A stretch of 7,366 nt of DNA from an uncultured bacterium (GTDB lineage Bacteria > Cyanobacteriota > Vampirovibrionia > Gastranaerophilales > Gastranaerophilaceae), in the NCBI GenBank assembly GCA_900554095.1, contig USGC01000086.1:1-7366 (forward strand), in the 5' to 3' direction. A program made the translations under genes and the position numbers. Of this stretch, positions 1-5,712 are shown in pieces (within the stretch, counting starts at the first letter, position 1; every line of letters starts with the position of its first letter). Below the pieces are notes generated by a model. The model was not told the DNA's origin, ran no database searches, and was given only the letters and a program-made list of their open reading frames with translations.

Positions 1-41
1 TGATAGAAGATTTAATCGCTCCATCTTCGGATGTGGCAGTA

Positions 42-857
42 TTAGACCGGAAAGGGGATTTTAGTGTATTTGCCGTTTGGTTCCGTAACAAACATTCCAT
101 CAGCGCCGCAGGTTATCAAAACAGATTTTGCATTTGTTTCTTTCAAAAGCTTGTCGCCTGCTTTTTTAAGATCGTCATCGGTTTTTATAAAAAATCCTAC
201 TGACTTTTGGGTATCTGGCAAATTAGGTGTCATTGATGTAATGTTTTTGTAATTTTCCAAATCTTTTTGGGCATCAACAATAATTATTTTGTTATGCGTG
301 TTTGCAAGGGCAATTGTGCCTTTAATTACAGCAGGTGTTAATGTTCCTATATGATAGTCAGATAGAATTACTGCATCAACGTCTTTGATTGCTTTTTCTA
401 TGTTTTCAAGAACGAGTTGTTCAGATTGCGATGAAAGAGGTTCTTTAGTTTGTCTGTCAATTCTGACTATTTGCTGTGTAATTGATGTTGATATAGATCC
501 GGAAATTCTTGTTTTAGTTGTTGTTTTTCTGAAAGGATCCGTAATTAAATAATCACAATTTACATTTCCTTCTTTGAACGTTTCTTTTAGTTGAAGCGAT
601 TGGTAATCGTCGCCGCAGACACCAACAACTTTAACTTTGCCGTTATTTAGAGTGCTTACGTTATGTGCAGCGTTTGAGGCCGCACCGAGAATTAATTTTG
701 TGCGAGTGTGAGCAAGGATTAAAACGGGAGCTTCACGCGAAATTCTTTCGGTGTCTCCGTAAATCATTTCATCAATCGCTAAGTCACCAACTACTAATAT
801 TTTCGGTTCGTTTAATCTTTTTATAAAAGATATTAATTTTTCTTTATCAAAATCCAT
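42..857 (-). CDS. PfkB-family sugar kinase, RfaE/HldE kinase-domain type, C-terminus missing
   Basis: The closest family is the ADP-heptose pathway kinase (HldE/RfaE domain I), which phosphorylates D-glycero-D-manno-heptose 7-phosphate at C1 for LPS core synthesis in the cytosol. Visible landmarks, numbered from ATG 857: VGDLAIDEMIYGDTERIS at 23-40 with EAPV at 42-45, a GAASNAAHN segment at 58-66 (GGAAN in typical members), IVRIDR at 130-135, LSDYHIGTLT at 165-174, IVDAQKDLENY at 193-203 followed by TPNL at 210-213, and ITCGADGMF at 248-256. The product is 271 aa against about 315-330 for the family domain. It ends just after KIPFPV, so the DxTGAGD motif with the catalytic Asp is absent, and no frame of the remaining 41 nt supplies it. 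I chose ATG 857 because AAGG lies 7 nt upstream and homology starts there; an in-frame start at 974 would overlap the upstream gene and adds a non-homologous leader. The substrate is inferred; another PfkB sugar is possible. Confidence 0.8.
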   Translation of the reverse strand: MDFDKEKLISFIKRLNEPKILVVGDLAIDEMIYGDTERISREAPVLILAHTRTKLILGAASNAAHNVSTLNNGKVKVVGVCGDDYQSLQLKETFKEGNVNCDYLITDPFRKTTTKTRISGSISTSITQQIVRIDRQTKEPLSSQSEQLVLENIEKAIKDVDAVILSDYHIGTLTPAVIKGTIALANTHNKIIIVDAQKDLENYKNITSMTPNLPDTQKSVGFFIKTDDDLKKAGDKLLKETNAKSVLITCGADGMFVTEPNGKYTKIPFPV

Positions 858-879
858 TATATTACCTTTAACGAAATCA

Positions 880-908
880 AATTTATCACAAATAAAAATT
901 TTTTTCAA
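880..908 (-). promoter_or_regulatory. Putative promoter of the sugar kinase gene
   Basis: Read on the minus strand, TTGAAA (908-903) and TAAATT (885-880) are separated by 17 nt. TG stands one base before the -10, giving an extended -10. The start of transcription would fall near 873, leaving a leader of about 15 nt that contains the AAGG ribosome site (868-865). It lies in the 58-bp gap behind the phosphoesterase gene, so the kinase may have its own promoter besides read-through. Pattern match only; AT-rich DNA gives such matches by chance. Confidence 0.45.
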
Positions 909-915
909 AACCGGC

Positions 916-1650
916 CTAGATATGCCGTGGCATCGGAGTTGTGAGCATTTTTGCAATTTGCTCAGCGCCGTCAAAATCCCGTGCTTTCATAATTTCTGAC
1001 GCCACTTCTCTGTCGTAATCCAAAAGTCTGTGTTCTGCACTGAAGCCGCCGTGATTTATGTCTAAAATTAAATAACAGGCTTTTAAATCTTCCGTCATTG
1101 GTCGTCCTACACTTCCAACATTAATTACGGTTTGTTTTGTTGAAGTCTGGTAACCTGCTGGCATATGTGTATGACCGCAAAGAATTATATCGGCGTCTGT
1201 GCCTTTAATAATTTCTTCAATTTGTTCTATTTTCATACAGGGTAAGATATCTTCGTTATTTTTTCTTGGCGAGCCGTGAACCAACAAAATCTTTAATCCT
1301 TCAACTTCAATTTCTTTTTGTGGTGGAAGATTATGTAAATATTCTTTCTTATCGTCTTCAATAAAAATTACATCATCAGCAAGGGCTTGCGCCATAAGAG
1401 GAAATTTTTCCTGAACATCGCGAAAAAGTTCCGGTGAAAAATCGCTTATTAATTTGTCTGTATTGCCTTGAATAACAACCCAATCTTTTTGATTTCTAAT
1501 ATAATCAATTACAGCGCGAGGCTGAGGGCCTGCCATTGCAAGGTCGCCTAAGCATAATACTTTATCACAATTGTTTCTTTTAATATCTTCTACAACGGTT
1601 TCTAATGCTGTCATGTTGCCGTGGATGTCAGAAATTACAGCTATTTTCAT
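916..1650 (-). CDS. Calcineurin-like metallophosphoesterase (YfcE / COG0639-like)
   Basis: A 244-aa cytosolic phosphoesterase with the complete two-metal core: D8-x-H10 in ISDIHGN, D36 in LGDLAMAG, N63 in QGNTD, H125 in VHGSPR, and H160/H162 in CGHTHMPAG. The INVGSVGRP segment at 176-184 is also typical of these small phosphodiesterases. It is longer than YfcE (roughly 180 aa), with a loop at about 66-110 and a C-terminal tail, and fits the broader COG0639-type group. Natural substrates of this group are mostly undefined; phosphodiesters such as cyclic or dinucleotides are candidates, and I do not assign one. ATG 1650 is supported by GAGAGG 9 nt upstream and by the immediate start of the MKIAVISDIHGN core. 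It is followed 58 nt later by the sugar kinase on the same strand and is divergent from ispG. Confidence 0.92.
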   Translation of the reverse strand: MKIAVISDIHGNMTALETVVEDIKRNNCDKVLCLGDLAMAGPQPRAVIDYIRNQKDWVVIQGNTDKLISDFSPELFRDVQEKFPLMAQALADDVIFIEDDKKEYLHNLPPQKEIEVEGLKILLVHGSPRKNNEDILPCMKIEQIEEIIKGTDADIILCGHTHMPAGYQTSTKQTVINVGSVGRPMTEDLKACYLILDINHGGFSAEHRLLDYDREVASEIMKARDFDGAEQIAKMLTTPMPRHI

Positions 1651-1691
1651 AAATTTTTACCTCTCTTTTTATTTTGTGATACCATGATTTT
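1651..1691. promoter_or_regulatory. Short divergent intergenic region, metallophosphoesterase / ispG
   Basis: Only 41 bp separate the two start codons, so both promoters must sit here or reach into the facing genes. Leftward, TG-G-TATCAC (1684-1676 on the minus strand) is a possible extended -10 without a convincing -35. Rightward, TTCATA (1646-1651) and TATTTT (1670-1675), 18 nt apart, would place an ispG transcript start near 1682 with a leader of about 10 nt. The two elements nearly abut, so the promoters would compete for polymerase. GAGAGG at 1665-1660 on the minus strand is the phosphoesterase ribosome site; no such site precedes ispG. The promoter calls are weak matches. Confidence 0.3.
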
Positions 1692-2747
1692 ATGATAAAC
1701 AGAAGAAAATCAAAAGAAATTTTTATAGGTAATGTAAAAATAGGTGGCGATGCCCCAATATCAGTGCAGTCTATGTGCAACACGGACACAAGAGACATAA
1801 AAGCAACATCTGAACAAATCAGACAGCTTGCTGATGCCGGGTGTGAAATAGTTCGGCTTGCCGTTTTGAATAAGGATGCGGCGGCTTCAATTAAAGAAAT
1901 CGTGAAACATTCACCTGTTCCGCTTGTTGCGGATATACATTTTGACTACAGGCTGGCAATAGAATGTCTTAATAACGGAATCCATGCTTTAAGGTTAAAT
2001 CCCGGTAATATCGGCAAACGCGAGAACGTTGAAAAAGTTGTTAAAATTGCGAAAGCTAACAAAACTCCAATTCGCATTGGTGTTAATGCCGGTTCTTTAG
2101 AAAAAGAACTTCTTGAAAAAGACCTTCCTCTTTCTGAAAAAATGGTGATAAGCGCGCTTAAACATATTGAAATTCTTGAAGACTTAGATTTTGATTTAAT
2201 AAAAGTTTCTCTAAAATCTTCAGATGTTTTAACAACAATTGAAGCGTATCGCTCAATTGCTGCAAAAGTACCATATCCGCTTCATTTGGGTGTTACAGAA
2301 GCCGGCACTCTCCGTTCCGGTTTGATTAAATCAGCTGTAGGGCTCGGTACTCTTTTGGCAGAAGGTATTGGGGATACAATAAGGGTTTCATTGACTGAAA
2401 CTCCTATAGAAGAAGTTAGAGCCGGATTTGATATATTGAAAAGTATAGGGTTAAGAGAGCGCGGGGTGAATTTTGTTTCTTGCCCGACCTGCGGCAGAAC
2501 CCAAATAGACTTGATTTCTTTGGCTAAAAAAGTTGAAGAAAGGTTTAAGGATTTGAATGCACCGATTACAATTGCAACAATGGGGTGTGCTGTAAATGGT
2601 CCTGGTGAAGCTCGGCATGCGGATTTTGGAGTTGCCGGCGGTATCGGCGAAGGGTATATCTTTAAAAAAGGTGAGATTATTGCACGAGTTCCGGAAAATC
2701 AAATCTTGGAAAAATTGGAAGAAATTATCAGAAAATCATACAAATAA
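1692..2747 (+). CDS. ispG: 4-hydroxy-3-methylbut-2-enyl-diphosphate synthase IspG (GcpE)
   Basis: IspG reductively converts 2-C-methyl-D-erythritol 2,4-cyclodiphosphate to HMBPP, the penultimate step of the MEP isoprenoid pathway, using a [4Fe-4S] cluster in the cytosol. The 351-aa product aligns along the short bacterial two-domain form. It has the N-terminal RRKSKEIFIGNV...VQSMCNTDTRD block (4-35), a TIM-barrel with RLNPGNIG at 101-108 and GVTEAGT at 200-206, and the cluster domain with C264 and C267 in SCPTCGR, C299 in MGCAVNGPGEA, and E306 as the expected fourth ligand. No insertion domain of the plant type is present, and all cluster ligands are intact. ATG 1692 is the only in-frame start before the conserved block (TGA stop in frame at 1677-1679). 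It lacks a Shine-Dalgarno sequence, unlike most of its neighbours. It is transcribed away from the phosphoesterase; the next gene has its own promoter. Confidence 0.97.
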   Translation: MINRRKSKEIFIGNVKIGGDAPISVQSMCNTDTRDIKATSEQIRQLADAGCEIVRLAVLNKDAAASIKEIVKHSPVPLVADIHFDYRLAIECLNNGIHALRLNPGNIGKRENVEKVVKIAKANKTPIRIGVNAGSLEKELLEKDLPLSEKMVISALKHIEILEDLDFDLIKVSLKSSDVLTTIEAYRSIAAKVPYPLHLGVTEAGTLRSGLIKSAVGLGTLLAEGIGDTIRVSLTETPIEEVRAGFDILKSIGLRERGVNFVSCPTCGRTQIDLISLAKKVEERFKDLNAPITIATMGCAVNGPGEARHADFGVAGGIGEGYIFKKGEIIARVPENQILEKLEEIIRKSYK

Positions 2748-2783
2748 TCCATTTTATTTTTGTGTAAAGAAATTATAATGTAG

Positions 2784-2812
2784 TTGTATAAAAGCAAAAA
2801 AAATATTATAAT
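2784..2812 (+). promoter_or_regulatory. Near-consensus sigma-70 promoter for the secreted-protein/comEC operon
   Basis: TTGTAT (2784-2789) and a perfect TATAAT (2807-2812) are separated by exactly 17 nt, in the 84-bp gap after ispG. Transcription should begin near 2819, leaving a leader of only about 12 nt that is almost entirely the GAGGTGG ribosome site (2821-2827), 7 nt from GAGG to the ATG at 2832. A second TATAAT at 2774-2779 has no good -35. No intrinsic terminator hairpin is visible after ispG, so some read-through may add to expression. Confidence 0.7.
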
Positions 2813-2831
2813 ATAAGCACGAGGTGGACTT

Positions 2832-3155
2832 ATGAAAAACAAAATTTTATTATTAGCAGGTCTTATAGCAATAGCCGGAATTCCTGCAAATGCTGAATTA
2901 ACCGTTGATGATTTGTCTTCGCGCGAATACCTTTTAAATCATGGTTATTCTGAAACAATGGTAGATATTATTGATTTGCAAAAATCAAATATAAATGGTG
3001 AGAAGGCTGATATCCCTATTTATCACAGATATGATAACAAGCCGGCTATTTATAAATGGATTGACAAATTCTTTATATATCTTGACCCGGCGCTTGACGA
3101 CGGTAAATTCTTGAAACGTAATCAGAATTTTTCACCAAGTGTTGAAGATCTATAA
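2832..3155 (+). CDS. Small secreted protein of unknown function
   Basis: A 107-aa protein that I do not recognise. Residues 1-21 form a classic Sec signal peptide: KNK basic start, hydrophobic core LLLAGLIAIAGI, and ANA before the predicted cut at E22. The mature part of about 86 residues is hydrophilic, with no cysteine and no membrane segment. It begins with an acidic stretch (LTVDDLSSREYLLNHGYS) and later has alternating aromatic and charged residues (IYHRYDNKPAIYKWIDKFFIYLDP, residues 63-86) that look like a small folded domain. GAGGTGG stands directly before ATG 2832, and a strong promoter precedes it, so it is probably the first and best-expressed gene of the operon. Its last 17 nt overlap the TPR gene in another frame. 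Likely periplasmic or surface-exposed; function unknown. Confidence 0.8.
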   Translation: MKNKILLLAGLIAIAGIPANAELTVDDLSSREYLLNHGYSETMVDIIDLQKSNINGEKADIPIYHRYDNKPAIYKWIDKFFIYLDPALDDGKFLKRNQNFSPSVEDL

Positions 3156-3801
3156 GCATGCAAATATAGTCCGGCCTCTAATTATATTTTTATTTTTAAT
3201 ATATCCGCCTGTAGCTTTTGCTCAGGGCGGATATTTGAAGTTTAATGATTTGTTTATTGACTATTCGCATGTAAATGGTAATAGTGTGCAAAAACAAGCG
3301 GATGCTTATTTTGTAAAAGCATTTGATGCCGCAGATGAGCACGAGCGTGAAAAAAATTACCACCTTGCTATGCATAAATATTTTGTACTTGTTAAAGCTT
3401 ATCCATATGACAGTTATGCATACGTGCAGATTGGAAGAATTCATGATGAGAACGATCGGGACAGATTAGCTAAAAAACATTTTTTTCATGCCCTTAACCT
3501 TGACAGAACTAATCCTTATACTAACTATTACTTTGGACAATATTACGAAAAAAGACAAAATTATAATAAAGCTTTAAAATATTATTTGAGTGCGTATAAT
3601 AACGGTTATAAAGATAATTATTATGCTAATTTAAAGTTGGCATGTATGTACGAAAGACTTGGAGATATAAAAAAAGCTATAGATTTCTACTCGAATTCTT
3701 ATAAAATAAATCCAAATGCTTCGGATATCTATAACAAAATTCAATCACTTAACTCATTGAACTATGAACACTCAGAGTATTATCATTTTATCAGGGAGTA
3801 A
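3139..3801 (+). CDS. Secreted, tyrosine-rich tetratricopeptide-repeat protein
   Basis: A 220-aa exported TPR protein. Residues 1-28 are a signal peptide (IVRPLIIFLFLIYPPVAFA, predicted cut AFA|Q29). About four TPR helical pairs follow at roughly 58-90, 92-125, 127-160 and 163-196; the clearest are YYFGQYYEKRQNYNKALKYY (130-149) and LACMYERLGDIKKAIDFY (167-184). Such repeats normally bind protein partners, so an envelope scaffold is likely, but no partner can be named. Thirty of 220 residues are tyrosine, far above ordinary composition. The start is GTG 3139 (or TTG 3142), both inside the end of the preceding gene and without a clear ribosome site, so translation is probably coupled to that gene. 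The stop lies 2 nt before the next ATG, and AGGGAG near its end is the next gene's ribosome site. Confidence 0.82.
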   Translation: MLKIYKHANIVRPLIIFLFLIYPPVAFAQGGYLKFNDLFIDYSHVNGNSVQKQADAYFVKAFDAADEHEREKNYHLAMHKYFVLVKAYPYDSYAYVQIGRIHDENDRDRLAKKHFFHALNLDRTNPYTNYYFGQYYEKRQNYNKALKYYLSAYNNGYKDNYYANLKLACMYERLGDIKKAIDFYSNSYKINPNASDIYNKIQSLNSLNYEHSEYYHFIRE

Positions 3802-3803
3802 AG

Positions 3804-5693
3804 ATGTCATTTAAAAAACTAATTACACTTTTTATAACATTGCTGGCATGGATTGTGCCTGTATTTGCAGGTGAAGTACCTATAAATTTCGACACTTCTT
3901 TGTCAGAACCTTCGTTTAATACATCTATGACTTTTTATAATCCCTATGAACTCAAAAAAGGTGAAATTGTTTTTAATGAAGCTTCTATAAAAATTAATGC
4001 AGTTAACCCGACGGCTTATTCCAATAAATCCGGAAGCTATTTCCCGGGAGCGCGCGGTGCTAATCAGCTTGTTATTTATACAGGCGGTTACGGAGTTAGA
4101 ACCGGTACCAACGAATTCGGTACAGAAGCAATTGTAGAAGGAAATACAGTTACTGAACTTTCCGGCGCAGATTCTTTTATCCCGCAAAATGGCGCTGTTA
4201 TAAGCGGGCATGGCAGTGCAAAAAATTGGATTAATAAAAATATTAAAGTCGGTACAAAAATTTACATTAACAGTGCTGACAATACAGTGAATGCCTACAC
4301 AACTTCTGAAAGTTTTCTTTTTGAAGCTTCTAAAAAGATTGATGAGGCAAAATCTATGGTAGAGTATTACAAACTGAAAAACAGCGAGTATGACGGCAAA
4401 GTCCCGAACTATTATATTAAAGAAGCGCAAGACTATCTTAAAAAAGCAGAAAAGGACACTGTAAATATTAAAAAATATTCACAGCTTGCAATTGAAGCTG
4501 CTAATACAGCATTAAAATCAGTTGTACCCTACAAGGTCAATGAGCTTAAAGGCGTATGGGTACGTCCGACTGAGTTGAATGATGACGAGGTTGAAGCGGC
4601 TGTAAAACGTATTAAAAAGGCAGGAATAGACAATGTCTTCATAGAAACATATTTTCATGGCCGCACAATTTTCCCCAGCAAAACAATGGCCGGCTATGGA
4701 TTTATTAAGCAAAATGAAAAATTTGCAGGATTTGATCCTTTAAAAAGCTGGATTAAATACGCTCACAAAAACGGAATTAGAGTACATGTATGGTTTGAAA
4801 CATTTTATGTCGGCAATCAGCGTCCGGAAGTTAATCCTGAAAATATTTTAGCTGTTAAGCCTCAATGGGCTAACAAAACAAAACGTAATTACAAACTTTC
4901 AGCTCCTACTCCTTCTGTTTCGGAACATAACGGATTTTTTGTCGACCCTGCTAACCCTGAAGTTCATGAGTTTTTAGAAAAACTTTTGACGGAAATCGCA
5001 ACCTCATACAAAATTGATGGAATAAATTTGGATTACATTAGATATCCGCAGGCGGTTTCAGTGAGTGATACAAATTCGTGGGGGTATACCGATTTTGCAA
5101 GAAATGAATTTAAAGCGTTATACGGAAAAGATCCTGTGGATATAACACTGTCTGACCCTCTATGGATGAAATGGTGTGAATATAGACGAGAAAAAGTTAC
5201 AAATTTTGTAAGTAAGATCGGGGCTTTAGGCAGAGATCACAAAATTTATGTAAGTGCTGTAATTTTTCCGGATAGATTGGCTGCTTTGACAACAAAGCAG
5301 CAAGATTGGAAGACTTGGAGTACACGCGGGTTGATAAATGGATTTACTCCTCTGTTTTTGACTTGCAATGCGCAGACGCTTAATGCGCAAGTAACAAATG
5401 TTTTAAATGCAAAAGCGCCAAATACAGATTTATTTGCAGGGCTTTTCGTTACTTTTATGGGCGGAAGCGAGGAAGATTTAATAAGACAAATTCATGAAAC
5501 CCGCAAAATTGATGTTAAAGGCGTAATTTTATTTGATTATGCTCATTTGGATAACAAATATGTCAATGCTCTTTCAGCACGGGCATTCAGCTCATCATCC
5601 GGCGATATTGTGCTGAAGCGTATTGAAGGGTCTGCATCTGCGGCTTCCAAGTCGCCGGTAAAAGCGAAGAAAAAACGCTTCTGGCAAAGATAA
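3804..5693 (+). CDS. Secreted GHL10 (DUF187) glycoside-hydrolase-like protein with extra N-terminal domain
   Basis: A 629-aa exported protein. Residues 1-22 are a signal peptide (LITLFITLLAWIVPVFA, cut before G23). Residues about 85-165 form a beta-rich domain (NQLVIYTGGYGVRTGTNEFG; IPQNGAVISGHG) resembling a segment found in phosphodiester-glycosidase-type proteins. Residues about 170-245 are a charged helical hairpin. The catalytic-type barrel spans about 248-595: KGVWVRPTE (249-257), NVFIETYFHGRTIFPS (277-292), VHVWFETFYVGN (327-338), GFFVDPANPEVHEFL (377-391), GINLDYIRYP (406-415). E332 and D410 are candidate acidic active-site residues by position, not proven. The C-terminus is basic (KAKKKRFWQR). 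In E. coli the GHL10 lipoprotein DigH (YddW) cuts denuded peptidoglycan glycan strands; a similar envelope glycan role is inferred here. AGGGAG lies 5 nt before ATG 3804. comEC follows after 19 nt. Confidence 0.9.
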   Translation: MSFKKLITLFITLLAWIVPVFAGEVPINFDTSLSEPSFNTSMTFYNPYELKKGEIVFNEASIKINAVNPTAYSNKSGSYFPGARGANQLVIYTGGYGVRTGTNEFGTEAIVEGNTVTELSGADSFIPQNGAVISGHGSAKNWINKNIKVGTKIYINSADNTVNAYTTSESFLFEASKKIDEAKSMVEYYKLKNSEYDGKVPNYYIKEAQDYLKKAEKDTVNIKKYSQLAIEAANTALKSVVPYKVNELKGVWVRPTELNDDEVEAAVKRIKKAGIDNVFIETYFHGRTIFPSKTMAGYGFIKQNEKFAGFDPLKSWIKYAHKNGIRVHVWFETFYVGNQRPEVNPENILAVKPQWANKTKRNYKLSAPTPSVSEHNGFFVDPANPEVHEFLEKLLTEIATSYKIDGINLDYIRYPQAVSVSDTNSWGYTDFARNEFKALYGKDPVDITLSDPLWMKWCEYRREKVTNFVSKIGALGRDHKIYVSAVIFPDRLAALTTKQQDWKTWSTRGLINGFTPLFLTCNAQTLNAQVTNVLNAKAPNTDLFAGLFVTFMGGSEEDLIRQIHETRKIDVKGVILFDYAHLDNKYVNALSARAFSSSSGDIVLKRIEGSASAASKSPVKAKKKRFWQR

Positions 5694-5712
5694 AATTTAA
5701 AATAAGGAAAGT

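Noticed and set aside
2..203. Plus-strand open frame from the window edge to TGA at 201-203
   Set aside because: Beyond about position 55 it is the antisense of the conserved kinase and reads as low-complexity aromatic/Lys sequence. Only the first ~50 bases look coding-like, so it is kept as part of the junction finding and not called a gene.
64..252. 62-aa plus-strand open frame
   Set aside because: Antisense to conserved kinase sequence, no ribosome site, no recognisable domain.
858..974. Longer kinase start at 974 (39 extra residues)
   Set aside because: It would overlap the phosphoesterase gene by 59 nt, its leader has no homology to the family, and ATG 857 has a well-placed ribosome site and starts just before the conserved core.
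2451..2778. Open frames of 83 aa (minus, 2451-2702) and 60 aa (plus, 2596-2778) over the ispG 3' end
   Set aside because: Both overlap the iron-sulfur domain of ispG in other frames and show no homology or translation signals.
2748..2783. Possible intrinsic terminator after ispG
   Set aside because: The stretch is T-rich, but no stable GC-rich stem precedes it.
3196..3444. 82-aa minus-strand frame
   Set aside because: Antisense to the TPR gene; its hydrophobic look comes from the complement of Lys/Asn/Tyr-rich codons.
2832..3801. Small protein and TPR protein as one frameshifted gene
   Set aside because: The TPR frame begins with its own complete signal peptide and the small protein has another, so two separate exported proteins explain the sequence better.
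3903..4712. Minus-strand frames of 175 aa (3903-4430) and 64 aa (4518-4712)
   Set aside because: Antisense to the GHL10 gene, Phe/Ile/Cys-rich shadow composition, no family match.
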